DNA of 64,000 nucleotides from CAYLSV01 sp964386435 (GTDB lineage Bacteria > Planctomycetota > Phycisphaerae > Tepidisphaerales > Tepidisphaeraceae): positions 62,001 through 126,000 of the forward strand of contig CAYLSV010000001.1 in the NCBI GenBank assembly GCA_964386435.1. The letters run 5' to 3'. Under the pieces are notes generated by a model that was not told the origin of the DNA, ran no database searches, and worked only from the letters and a program-made list of their open reading frames with translations. Positions 49,662 to 59,458 of this stretch are shown in pieces; the stretch's first letter is position 1, and every line of letters begins with the position of its first letter. The translations under genes were made by a program, and so were the position numbers.

Positions 49662-50478
49662 CATCGTCCTCCATTCGCGGGATGCTGGCGATGAGCTGCT
49701 TCGTGTAGTCATGGCTCGGCCGCATGATGACGCTGCGGACATCTCCCCGCTCGACGATCTCGCCCTTGCGCATCACAGCCACCTCGTCGGCCACCTGAGC
49801 GACGACACCAAGGTCGTGCGTGATGAACAGCACGCTGGTGCCCATCTCCTGCTGCAGCGCATTGAGCAGGTCGAGAATCTGCGCTTGCACCGTGACGTCA
49901 AGCGCGGTGGTCGGCTCGTCGGCGATGATAATTTCCGGCCGCGTGACGAGCGCCATGGCGATGACGACGCGTTGCCGCATGCCGCCGGACAGCTCGAACG
50001 GGTATGCCTTCATCCGGCCCGCGGCGTCGGGCATGCCGACTTTTTCGAGCATTTGGGTACAACGTGCCCATGCCGCTTTTCTGCTGATCTTCTCGTGCAA
50101 GCGCAGCGCTTCGGATAATTGCCCGCCGATGCGGTGGACCGGCGAGAGGGCCGTCATCGGCTCCTGGAAGATCATCGCGATGCGCCCGCCGCGGATGCGG
50201 TAAAGCCGCTCGTCATGCTCGACGAGCGCGGCGAGGTCGATCGGCTCTTCATCCCCCGACCGCAGCGTAATCGAGCCGTCGGTGATGCGGCCGGGCGGTT
50301 GGATGAGCCGCATGAGGCTGTAGCTGGTCACGCTCTTGCCGCTGCCAGATTCGCCGACGAGGGCGATTGTTTTACCGCGCGGCAGATCGAAGCTCACGCC
50401 GCGAACCGCCTCGGTCACGCCGGTGGCCGAGTGGAAGCTGACCCGCAGGTCACGGACTTCGAGGACGTGGTCGGCCAT
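49645..50478 (-). CDS. Opp/Dpp-type ABC transporter ATP-binding protein (OppD/DppD)
   Basis: A 277-residue ATPase. Walker A ALVGESGSGKSVTSY, Q-loop MIFQEPMTALSPVHRIGGQL, signature LSGGMRQRVVIAMAL, Walker B IIIADEPTTALDVTVQ and H-loop ITHDLGVV are intact. It ends soon after PSHDYTKQLIASIP, so it is about 40 residues shorter than typical OppD and lacks the extended C-terminal cysteine region. One base separates it from the permease gene. Confidence 0.95.
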   Translation of the reverse strand: MADHVLEVRDLRVSFHSATGVTEAVRGVSFDLPRGKTIALVGESGSGKSVTSYSLMRLIQPPGRITDGSITLRSGDEEPIDLAALVEHDERLYRIRGGRIAMIFQEPMTALSPVHRIGGQLSEALRLHEKISRKAAWARCTQMLEKVGMPDAAGRMKAYPFELSGGMRQRVVIAMALVTRPEIIIADEPTTALDVTVQAQILDLLNALQQEMGTSVLFITHDLGVVAQVADEVAVMRKGEIVERGDVRSVIMRPSHDYTKQLIASIPRMEDDDETAA

Positions 50479-51567
50479 TCAGCCGCCCTCCCCGTGCGGG
50501 TCGGCGGCGTCGCGAATGCCGTCGCCGAGGAAGTTGAACGACAGCACCGCCAGCACGATGAACACCACCGGCGACAGCAGCCACGGGTAAAAGCGCACCG
50601 CCTTGACGTCAAGGCAGTCCTGCAGCATCACGCCCCACGACACCACCGGCGGCCGCAGCCCCAGGCCGAGGAACGACAGCGACGTCTCACCGAGAATCAT
50701 CACCGGGATCGTCAGCGTCACGGCAACGATCAGGTGCGATGTGAACCCCGGCAACAGGTGACGGAACAAGACGCGGCGGTGACTGACGCCAAGTAGCCGG
50801 GCGGCCGTTGCGTAATCCTCCTCGCGGAGCGACAGAATCTTCCCACGCACAACCCGCGCCAAGTCCGGCCAATTCAGCAGCGACAGCGCGATTGTGATGG
50901 CGAAGAACACGGCGATGCTCGACCAGTCCGGCGGGAAGACGGCACCGAGCGCGAGCCAAAGCGGCAGCTGCGGCAGCGAGCCGATGACTTCGATGACGCG
51001 TTGGATGAAGGTGTCGAGCCGCCCGCCGACATAGCCGGAGAGGCCGCCGATGCTCACACCGAGTACGAATGTAATTGTTACGCCGACGAGGCCGATGCTC
51101 AGGCTGATGCGGCTGCCGGCGATGATGCGGCTGAAGATGTCGCGGCCGTACTTGTCAGCGCCGAGCAGCAGCAGCGGCCCGTCACCGGTCGTGCCGAGGA
51201 ACCGTCGTTCCATCGGGATCAGGCCCATCAACTGGTACGGCTCGCCTCGGGCGAAAAAGGTAACCGACTGCACGGCCGACTCGTCAACCACGTACGTCCG
51301 GCGGAGCGTGATCGGGTCGACCTGCTTGATGAGCTTCGGCGCGTGCAGGCCATCGGACCACGACCACATAAACGGCGTCGGCGGTGCGTAGGCGAAGTCG
51401 ACGCGGTAGGCCGACGGGTCGTTGACGCTGAAGAACTCGGCAAAAATTGCCAGAACGTACAACGTCACGAGCACGCCGAGTGCTGCGACGGCGAGCTTGT
51501 GCTTGAAGAACCGGAGCCGAAACAGCTGCCGCGGCGAGAGCACCGGATCATCGAGTGCGGCTCCCAT
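50479..51567 (-). CDS. Opp/Dpp-type ABC permease (OppC/DppC)
   Basis: A 362-residue membrane permease. The OppC N-terminal helix (KLAVAALGVLVTLYVLAIFAEF) is followed by an insert with LLGADKYGRDIFSRIIAGSRISL, the diagnostic OppC motif. The EAA loop is EEDYATAARLLGVSHRRVLFRHLLPG. SLSFLGLGLRPPVVSWGVML near the end is also typical. The first periplasmic loop is longer than usual (about 80 residues). Its ATG overlaps the stop of the fused binding-protein/permease gene by one base (TGATG). Confidence 0.95.
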   Translation of the reverse strand: MGAALDDPVLSPRQLFRLRFFKHKLAVAALGVLVTLYVLAIFAEFFSVNDPSAYRVDFAYAPPTPFMWSWSDGLHAPKLIKQVDPITLRRTYVVDESAVQSVTFFARGEPYQLMGLIPMERRFLGTTGDGPLLLLGADKYGRDIFSRIIAGSRISLSIGLVGVTITFVLGVSIGGLSGYVGGRLDTFIQRVIEVIGSLPQLPLWLALGAVFPPDWSSIAVFFAITIALSLLNWPDLARVVRGKILSLREEDYATAARLLGVSHRRVLFRHLLPGFTSHLIVAVTLTIPVMILGETSLSFLGLGLRPPVVSWGVMLQDCLDVKAVRFYPWLLSPVVFIVLAVLSFNFLGDGIRDAADPHGEGG

Positions 51568-54500
51568 CAGCGGCTCCCCCCGCCGAATCGAATCCGAGGG
51601 TCGAGCGCGAGCAACAGCAGGTCGCTGACGAGCGTGCCAATGATACCGAGTAGCGAAAGGAGCATCAGCAACGAGCCGGCGAGGCTGGTGTCCTGGTTGA
51701 GCAGCGCGTTGAGCATCATCGGCCCGATGGTCGGCAAACTCAGAACGATCGCGACGATCGCCCCGCCGCTGACGAGTTGCGGGAACAGCGAGCCGACGCG
51801 GGAAACGAACGGGTTGATTGCCAGGCGGAGCGGGTACTTCCAGAGCAGCCTGGTCGGCCGAATGCCTTTGGCACGTGCCGTGGTCACGTAAGGCTTTTTC
51901 AGTTCATCGAGCATGTTCGCCCGCATCACGCGGATCATGCCGCCGGTCCCGCCGAGGCCGAGGACGACGATCGGGATCCAGATGTGCTTGAGCAAGTCAA
52001 GCACCTTCGCCCCGTCCCACTCGGGTTGCGCCGCGTACTCGGCACTGAACAACCCGCTCGCCCCGACAAGCGCCATGAGCACCAACGCCAGCAAGAACGG
52101 TGGCACGCACATGCCGAGGAAGCTGACGATTGTCACGATGTAGTCGGCCGGCGTGTACTGGCGAACGGCGCTGAAGACGCCGACCGGGATCGCGATGAGC
52201 CAGGTGAGCAGGATGGTGCCCAAGGCGATGGCAACGGTGAGCAGCAGGCGGTCGCCGATCATGTCATTCACCGGCCGGCCCGTCTCCATGCTGCGGCCGA
52301 GGTCGCCCTGCAACAGCCCGGCGTCCGCGGGGTCGAAGCTGGTGAACCACGTCAACCCGACCCACCGGCAATACCGCTGCCAGACCGGGTCGTCCATGTG
52401 GTGCAACTCGCGCAATGCCTCGATCTGCCGCTGCGCCGTTGGGTCGCCGCTGGCCTCGAGCTGGGCGAGTTGCACGGTGAGGAAGTCGCCCGGCGGCAAT
52501 TGGATGATCGTGTAGATCGCCACCGAAAGCACCATCAGCGTCGGCACCATGATGAGAAGCCGCTTGCCGATGAACGGGTAACGCAACGCGATGATGAGCA
52601 GCCCGGCGAGAGAGAGGAACATCAAGCCACGCAAGATCAGCGACGAGAATTGGCCGGTTTGCCCCAGATCTGCGGCAACTTCCTGCACGACGCCGTCGGG
52701 CGTTGCGACGGCCACTCCGGCGAGTGAAGCTCGTGCGGCTTCAAGCGCACCGGGTGAGTCTTCGCCACGCTCGAAGTAGAACGTCTCGATCCCCGCGTGG
52801 CCCGGCGAGCCGAAGATGACGCCGTCGATCGCCTGGCGGGGCACGTTGCGTAAGTCGTCGTCCACCACCGCCAGCTGCGGCGGCGGCGTGGTGAGATTGA
52901 TTGTCCAAAGGTTCTCGGCGGCGATTGCCGCCATCTGGTCGAACAGCCCCCGCCGCTCGTCGGCGGAATCGGTGGACAGCGCCGCCTCGTACAGCCGCAT
53001 CGACTCGCGGACCGGGTGGGCCGGCGGCGGTTCGATGCCGACGCCGTCCGCTTCGCCGCGCATGCCGCCGGCGGCATGCCACTTGCCCCAGCCGACCGCC
53101 CAAGCGCTGGATCGATCGACAGGCACGAAGTGCCGCGGGCTCAGCAACGGGCGGACGTCGCTCTCGCCCGTCCAGACGACGAAGTCGCTCGTACCGGCGT
53201 CGCGGGCCATGGTGTAGAGGGCACGCGCTCGTTCGCGCGGGATTGCCCGGACGCCGATGCGTGCCCAATCGTCGATCACGAACTGCACCGGGCCGGGACC
53301 GGTAAATGCGGTGAAGTCAATGAAGAACGAAATCGGTCGATTGTTCCACTGCCGCCAGCCGTTGCGACTCGGGCGGGTGAAGCCGAGATCATCCAGCATC
53401 GCCTCAGCCCGCGCCGGGTCATGATCGATGAAGGCGGTGAGTAGTTGCTTGCTCGCCGCCTCGCTCACCACCTCGCCCGGAGTCGGTGCGAGCTGCCCCG
53501 GCTCAACGCGGCCGGCATACTCGGCATCGACCACGCGTTGCCGATCGATCGCCAACGAAAGTGCCTGCCGGAATCGCTTATTGCTAAGCAACTTGGCCTT
53601 CGCCGCGGCGGCTTCGTCGCCCGGCTCGGCCACGCGGTTGAGGTTCGGATGAATCACCCACGCCGAGCCGCTGCCGCTAACCCACCGGTAAACCTCGTAG
53701 CCGCCCACGTCGCGCTGGCTCATCAGGTCGGTGAACTTGTCGAACCGCAGATGCCGCGCCTGCATCGACGCCCGGCCGTTGGTCGCCGCGAGCGCGAGCA
53801 ACTCGCCGGTTCGTACGTCGAATTGCACGCGATCGGCGTAGGGAAGCTGTCGACCCTCGGGATCGAGGGCGAAGTAGAACGGATTGCGGACGAAGACGTG
53901 CGGTGCGCTGGTGCTGGCCGTCCGGTAGATCCACGGCCAGAGCCGGGGGTGTGCAGGGTTGTCCCAGTTTTTGATGGCGTTGTATGCCGCCTCGATGTTT
54001 GGCTGGCTGGTCGCCGTTTTGGCCGCCTCGCGCGAGACGTCGTCGCCGAGCGTCGGGTGGAACGGGCGCAGGTGGTGTGCCGGCGTGCTAAAGAGTTCGA
54101 AGGCGAAGATGGTCGCCAGCCGCGTTCGAAACAGGCCGTTGGGCTGGCTGAAGGTGATCTGCAGGCGGTGATCATCGAGCGCTTCAAGGGTCGAGCCAAT
54201 CGGGCGGACGGCCGCCGCCGATGTCGGGGTCGTTGACTTCGTGCTGCCACCAGTACATCGGGTCGGCCGTGGTGAACGGTTGGCCGTCGGACCACTTGTG
54301 GCCGGGCCGCAGATGGAGGATGAACCGCCGGCCGCCGTCGAGTTCTTCGACTGTGTGGCAAACGTGTGGCACAAGGTCATCGCCCATCGGCGTGAACCGC
54401 AGCGGCGTGGCCATCGACAGGCGGTTGCCGATGATCGAGACGTCCGACTCGCTGGTCGCCAGCCGCAGCAGCGTGCCGCCGTACCGGCCTAACCCGTCGA

Positions 54501-54786
54501 CGCCTTGCAGCACCAACGGTCGCTCCGGCAACCGCTCGACCAGCGGCGGCAGCACGCCCGCCTCGACCAGCGGCACCAGCAGCGGCACCTCCTCGCTCCC
54601 CACCGACACGTCAATCTCGACGACCAGCGACCCCGGCACCGTCGCCTCGATCAACGGCCGACTTGCCGACGTGTTGCCGGACTGCGGCCAGGACAGGGCC
54701 AGTGACATCAACCACACCACCGCCGCCACCCCCACCGCCGAGGCAATTGGGAGCAGCACGATCTGGAGCGGCTTCGGCAACTTCAT
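51567..54786 (-). CDS. Solute-binding protein fused to OppB/DppB permease, with one frameshift
   Basis: About 1070 residues when the two frames are joined. Start ATG 54784-54786 (MKLPKPLQIVLLPIASAVGV), an N-terminal membrane anchor (about 10-32). An SBP_bac_5 domain follows: GRYGGTLLRLA, GHKWSDGQPFTTADPMYWWQHEVNDPD, then LDDHRLQITFSQPNGLF, RHLRFDKFTDLMSQ, KRFRQALSLAIDRQ and ENLWTINL. It runs without a stop into a permease (KRLLIMVPTLMVLSVAIYTIIQLPPGDF, DLGRSMETGRPVNDMI, MIRVMRANMLDELKKPYVTTARAKG). The N-terminal frame stops at TGA 54184-54186; the remaining frame is +1 relative. Skipping one base there (CCT-TGA-A) restores the domain. Fusion inside the remaining frame is uninterrupted. Confidence 0.87.
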
Positions 54787-54874
54787 GCGGGACACGACAT
54801 CGGACTCAACAAGTGTTTGTCCGGACCTCCTCCGGCACAGCAAACAGAACGTACCTCACCAAGCGGGAGATGCT

Positions 54875-57325
54875 TCAAGAGCCCCCGAGCTTCACGGTGG
54901 CCGGCCCATCAACGGGGAAGCGGAACACGTCGGTGCGGCCGTTGATCGTGATGGTGGTGACGGTCTCCTCATCCACCTGTTTTTGCTCGACGGTTGGCGG
55001 CGTCGAGCCGACCCCATCGACCACGAGCACGGCGGTAAATTCCGGGGCGACGGCGTCGACCTCTCGCCACAGGCGCGGGTGGAGCTTGTGATAATCGTGG
55101 TGAGCCGTCAACTCACCCGCGGCGACGATCTGCAGGTGAAGCTGCGAGTCGGGCGACGGCACCGACTGGATCGCCGCACCCGTAGTCATCGTGGTCGACT
55201 CTGCCTCAAGCCAAACTTGGACCCGCTCGTCGTCTGGCCCCGCCGGTGGCCGATGCTCGTTGTCCGGGACGATCGCGATGGCATCAAGCGCTAGCAATCC
55301 GTTGATCGTCAGGGCCATCTCGCCGGCGTCGGGCAGCGTGACCCGCGTGGCGTGATATGTCCGCGGCAGGTGGTAGCGAGTGGCCCGCGACATCGTGTGC
55401 CACGAGTTGGCGAACGTCGGCCCGTGGCTTGGGTCCAGCACCGCGTCGTGCAGTTGGTCCCGCCCCATCAGATCATCCGGCAACGGGTCCGGCCGATCGG
55501 CGACGTCCCGCAGCGGCAGCCAAATCCAATCCCACTGCGCGTTCGTTTGCGGCTTCCACCGCAACACCTGCTTGCCGTCAACCCGCAGCCCGATCTGGCC
55601 CTCCCGCGTCAACAGATCGTCCGGCCCGCGAATTGCGCGGACTCGGGCCCACATCGTACACTCGCCCTCCATTGATTCGTCCAGCTCCCAAGCCAAATTG
55701 ACCGCCGAGCCGATCGTGTATGGCTCGACGAATTCGCCGCCGAATGCGGGCTCTGGAGTGAGAACGTCGCCGCTCATCGTCATGTTCGACGCCGTCTGCA
55801 TGAGCCACGCAAAACGGTGCGGCTGGCCGTCGACGTCAAGGTCGTCGTGCATGATCACATACCCCGGCACCCCGCCGCTTGGCCTGACGAAGACGGCGTG
55901 TCGCACCGCCCGCTTCAGGTCGACACCGGGCACGCCAACGTCGTTGGCGAGGTAGGCCGACGTCATGTCGGCGCGAACGTAACCGAATCGATCGCCGTCG
56001 GTGAAGTTGTAAAGCGTGCCGGAGGTGCCGTAGCTGTAGCCGCTGAGGGCTTGGCCGCGGCCATCGATGAGCGGGACGCTGTGGGCGTGCGACGGGAACT
56101 CGGCGTACGCCGAATCGATTGCCCACCGGCCGCCGTTGCCGTAGAGGCTGAAGTGGCCCTTGTCCGCCTGGTTGTGCGTCACCTTGTAATAAGGCCCGGC
56201 CTCGATGGAAAACATCAGGTCGTCCGCCGCCCACCCGGTCCGGAAAATGGCCAGCCCTCGGCCGCGGAAGTGCTTCGCCAGCGGCAGCCCCGCCTCGCCC
56301 GGCGGCACGGCCTCGACGTCCGGCACGTACGCGATTTTCCGCCAATCCAGCGGGTACGGCCCCTGCGTGTTCTCCGCCAACCACAACGCCAGTCCGTCGT
56401 CGAACGCCCATGCCAACTGCCGCAAATTCGGCCGGCCGACGCTGCTGTAATGGGCGTCGTTGCGGGCGTCGAACACGCCCTCGCCCGGCAGCAGCGACAT
56501 CGCGTAGTACGTCGACAGCTTCTTTAACCGGCTGCCCGCGATCAGGCTCGGCAGGCCGCGGTCCCGCAAGGCCCGCTCGAGGATGAACAGCGAATCGGTG
56601 CCATAGCCGACGTAGCTGGTGCCCTCGATGAAAGCGCCGTCTTCATCGATTGCCTTGTCCAGCCAGCGGACGACGACGCCCCGCGACTTCGCCAGCCACA
56701 CCTCGGCGTCCGGGTGATCGTCCATCACCAGCGCCGCCAGACCGACCGCCGACATGCAGACGCTATTGAAGTTGTGGTACGGCCCGTTGATCGAGCCGCC
56801 CTCGAACTCCATTCGGAGTTGCTCGACCACCGCCACCAGCGCCGCCCGCACGTCTTCGCGCTGTTTTGGCGTCATCGCGTCCTCGAACCATGCCAAGCCC
56901 ATCGCCAGCGTGCGGGCCAGGTCGCCGCGGTAGCCCGGGAGCACCTTATTGATCGCGATGCGGTCATGGTCGATCGGGAATGACACCGCCAGATCGGCCA
57001 CCACCCGCGCCCCGTAAGCGCCCGCCTCGACGTCGCCGGTCAGCAGGTAAACCATTCCGACCTGATCGAGCCGCTCATCGAGGTCGCGGAGGAACGTGCC
57101 CCGCGAGGCGTCGATGCCGCCCCGTGAGACGTGCCTCGGCGAGGCCGGATCAATGGTGGCGGCAGCCGCCTCCCGAACGCCCCCCCAGGCGTCCGGATCG
57201 GCGTCGGCCTGCTGTTGCCACGACCGCAGCAACGGCTCAGAGAACAGCGGGCTGGACCGGACCTCCCCAAGCGCCACGGGGGCGAGGATCATCACGAGCA
57301 GCAAAAGGGCGAGGCGAGTCGGCAT
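54875..57325 (-). CDS. Heparinase II/III-family polysaccharide lyase
   Basis: An 816-residue secreted protein from ATG 57323-57325 (PTRLALLLLVMILAPVALGEV). Residues about 60-370 are the alpha toroid (GDVEAGAYGARVVADLA, GPYHNFNSVCMSAVGLAALV, GAFIEGTSYVGYGTDSLFILERAL). The heparinase II/III beta-sandwich follows: FRGRGLAIFRTGWAADDLMFSIEAG, KVTHNQADKGHFSLYGNGGRWAIDS with likely catalytic His and Tyr. The last 250 residues carry a carbohydrate-binding-like domain (WARVRAIRGPDDLLTREGQIGLRVDG). Predicted to cleave uronate-containing polysaccharide in the periplasm. Upstream of the ABC operon and divergent from the LacI gene. Confidence 0.9.
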   Translation of the reverse strand: MPTRLALLLLVMILAPVALGEVRSSPLFSEPLLRSWQQQADADPDAWGGVREAAAATIDPASPRHVSRGGIDASRGTFLRDLDERLDQVGMVYLLTGDVEAGAYGARVVADLAVSFPIDHDRIAINKVLPGYRGDLARTLAMGLAWFEDAMTPKQREDVRAALVAVVEQLRMEFEGGSINGPYHNFNSVCMSAVGLAALVMDDHPDAEVWLAKSRGVVVRWLDKAIDEDGAFIEGTSYVGYGTDSLFILERALRDRGLPSLIAGSRLKKLSTYYAMSLLPGEGVFDARNDAHYSSVGRPNLRQLAWAFDDGLALWLAENTQGPYPLDWRKIAYVPDVEAVPPGEAGLPLAKHFRGRGLAIFRTGWAADDLMFSIEAGPYYKVTHNQADKGHFSLYGNGGRWAIDSAYAEFPSHAHSVPLIDGRGQALSGYSYGTSGTLYNFTDGDRFGYVRADMTSAYLANDVGVPGVDLKRAVRHAVFVRPSGGVPGYVIMHDDLDVDGQPHRFAWLMQTASNMTMSGDVLTPEPAFGGEFVEPYTIGSAVNLAWELDESMEGECTMWARVRAIRGPDDLLTREGQIGLRVDGKQVLRWKPQTNAQWDWIWLPLRDVADRPDPLPDDLMGRDQLHDAVLDPSHGPTFANSWHTMSRATRYHLPRTYHATRVTLPDAGEMALTINGLLALDAIAIVPDNEHRPPAGPDDERVQVWLEAESTTMTTGAAIQSVPSPDSQLHLQIVAAGELTAHHDYHKLHPRLWREVDAVAPEFTAVLVVDGVGSTPPTVEQKQVDEETVTTITINGRTDVFRFPVDGPATVKLGGS

Positions 57326-57449
57326 GAAGGCAGTACCTGAAGGCGGTCGAGGCCAATGTAATGTGAAAACGCGTCCTTGTCCACGCACGAGCGAAGTGGT
57401 TTTCGCGGCATTTGCGGCAGATTCGGGAAGATGCCACCGACTATTCCGT

Positions 57450-57495
57450 TTGACAAGGTCGGATATTCAAGTAGATTGTCACTTAGGAGCCTTCG
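57450..57495 (+). promoter_or_regulatory. LacI-gene promoter with inverted TGACAA/TTGTCA half-sites
   Basis: TTGACA (57450-57455), 16-base spacer, TAGATT (57472-57477), then GGAG seven bases before TTG 57496. TGACAA (57451-57456) and TTGTCA (57476-57481) are inverted half-sites bracketing the spacer. The -35, spacer length, -10 and half-site are all the same as at 43614-43647. It may be an autoregulatory operator also acting on the divergent heparinase gene. Confidence 0.55.
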
Positions 57496-58515
57496 TTGTC
57501 CATCACTCGAGTAGCCAAGATTGCCGGCGTGTCGCACGCGACCGTGTCGAACGTCATCAACAACCGCCCCAACGTCCGCGCCTCAACGGCCGAGGCGGTG
57601 CGGGATGCGATGGCCCAGATCAATTACAAGCCGCTGCCCGTCGGTTTGCGGCCCGGCCGGCGGCCCAACTCGGTCAAGGAGCCGCAAAAGACGCACCGGA
57701 TCACCCTCGCCTGGCCCCACCGCGACGTGCGGAACAACCCGGTACCCATGAGCATCATGCGCGGCGTTGCCGAGGAGCTGGCCGACCTTGGCATGCAGTT
57801 GGACGTCACGTTCGACGGTGTCGAGCAGCTCGACCGGCTGGGCCAAACGGCGACGAAGTCCGACGGCATCATTGTCATGGGCTTTGCCGAGCAGGCGGTG
57901 ATCGAGCAGATCGGCCAGACGCCGCTGATGTTCATCGGGTCGCACGGCCCGCTGGACCGGGGCGACCGCGTCCGGTGCGACCACGATCAAGTAGCCCGCG
58001 AGGCTGCGGCATATCTGATCGAGCACGGGCACGGCGACGTGGTGTTCATCAACCTGAGCCCGCGCCACCCGGCGTTCGTTCAGCGGAAAAATGCGTTTCG
58101 GCACGAGTGCGAGCGGCTTGGGGCAACGGTGCACATTCTCGAAGCCGCCGATCTGGTGGGCGAGCCGGGCCGCGTGTTCAGCGGCGACGGCGCGGCCGAG
58201 GTGGCGAGGGCACTGAGCGAGTTGCCGCTGGATCGCATTGGCGTGTTCGCCTCGTGCGACCAGTACTTGGCCGCCGTCGATCGCGAGTGCCGCCGCATCG
58301 GCTTCGACTTGATGAACCGCGTGACGGCCATCGCGTGCGACAACGACCCGGCGGCGCTGGAGAGCATGGTGCCCCAGCCAGCGACCTTCGACATCCAGCC
58401 GGAAACCATCGGTCGCCTGGCCGCGAACCGGCTGGTTGAGCGGATCAACCACCCGTTCACCTTCGGCCAACAAACCACCCTCGTCCCGGCGAAGCTCGTT
58501 GAGCCGACCCCCTGA
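57496..58515 (+). CDS. LacI-family transcriptional regulator
   Basis: A 339-residue regulator from TTG 57496. The helix-turn-helix and hinge are ITRVAKIAGVSHATVSNVINNRPNVRASTAEAVRDAMAQINYKP, typical of LacI. The effector-binding domain (THRITLAWPHRDVRNNPVPMSIMRGVAEEL, DGIIVMGFAEQ, GVFASCDQYLAAVDREC, VTAIACDNDPAALESM) is of periplasmic-binding type, so a sugar probably controls it. No corepressor identity can be read. It sits between a heparinase-type lyase and a carbohydrate-binding protein and is the only regulator in the polysaccharide region. Confidence 0.93.
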   Translation: MSITRVAKIAGVSHATVSNVINNRPNVRASTAEAVRDAMAQINYKPLPVGLRPGRRPNSVKEPQKTHRITLAWPHRDVRNNPVPMSIMRGVAEELADLGMQLDVTFDGVEQLDRLGQTATKSDGIIVMGFAEQAVIEQIGQTPLMFIGSHGPLDRGDRVRCDHDQVAREAAAYLIEHGHGDVVFINLSPRHPAFVQRKNAFRHECERLGATVHILEAADLVGEPGRVFSGDGAAEVARALSELPLDRIGVFASCDQYLAAVDRECRRIGFDLMNRVTAIACDNDPAALESMVPQPATFDIQPETIGRLAANRLVERINHPFTFGQQTTLVPAKLVEPTP

Positions 58516-58587
58516 CCCATCTCGTTCACGTCCCGCGACGGCAAAGCAGTCGGCCGCGGAGGAAACCCACTTTTGAGGAGAAAACCC

Positions 58588-59385
58588 ATGTCCATCGTCA
58601 AACCCGCCCTCGCCCTCGCCACCTTCGGCATCGCCACCAGCAGCGCCTCGGCCGCTGTATTGGTCGCCGACACCTACGTTCAGCGTCAAGACATCACAGA
58701 CACGACGCCGCCCTCATCGGACCGCAACGACGACACTATCAAGCTGCGTGTCGGCGGCACCGGCGGCGCGGTTGATGATGATCGCGTCGGCCTCGTCCGT
58801 TTCGGCGTCAACGAAGTCGGTCCCAGCGTCGGATCGAGCTTGACGCTGACGGTCAGCAACAGCCCTCGCTCCGCCAGCGCCGCCGATCCGCTAACGCTCC
58901 GCCTGTATGGGGTGAACAATGGGCTCTACGAGGACACGTTCACGGAGAACACTGGCTCTAACCCGTTCACCACTTACGACCCGTCGGCGAACGGTGGGAT
59001 GGGTGACTTCGTCATCGATGCCCTCGACACCTCCGGCAACCTTGTCGGCGAAGGCAACGTCTTCTCCAACGGCCCACTCGAGACGCTGCAGATCGAATCG
59101 AATTTGACACAAGGGGATGTGATTACGATCATCGGTGCCTCGCTCGACGCGTTCATCTCGACGGCCACCACGACGGCAGATGACGACTTGACGTTCATCC
59201 TGACGCTCGCCGGTTCGGCTCGTTCGGCCGATCAGAGCTTGGAATTCTTTTCGTCCAACACGCCCGGCAATTCGAGCGTGCCTGATTCGCCGCCGACTCT
59301 GAACGTTGTCGTGCCTGAGCCGAGCAGTGCGCTCATGGGTGGCGTGATGGGCTTGGCGTTGCTGGGCCGCCGGTACCGCCGATGA
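58588..59385 (+). CDS. PEP-CTERM protein with DNRLRE/CBM96-type domain
   Basis: A 265-residue secreted protein; GAGGAG lies ten bases before ATG 58588. Signal peptide IVKPALALATFGIATSSASAA. The mature part VLVADTYVQRQDITDTTPPSSDRNDDTIKLRVGG ... DDRVGLVRFGVNEVG ... DPLTLRLYGVNNG has the DNRLRE pattern seen at 44585. It ends VVPEPSSALMGGVMGLALLGRRYRR, a PEP-CTERM signal with a split arginine end. Likely holds or presents polysaccharide at the cell surface. Confidence 0.87.
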   Translation: MSIVKPALALATFGIATSSASAAVLVADTYVQRQDITDTTPPSSDRNDDTIKLRVGGTGGAVDDDRVGLVRFGVNEVGPSVGSSLTLTVSNSPRSASAADPLTLRLYGVNNGLYEDTFTENTGSNPFTTYDPSANGGMGDFVIDALDTSGNLVGEGNVFSNGPLETLQIESNLTQGDVITIIGASLDAFISTATTTADDDLTFILTLAGSARSADQSLEFFSSNTPGNSSVPDSPPTLNVVVPEPSSALMGGVMGLALLGRRYRR

Positions 59386-59458
59386 ATGGATGCGGCTTGT
59401 GCCGCGGCCGGACTTGATCGTTCGGCCACGGTCTGTTTTGGTTGTTTCAGGAGGATTC

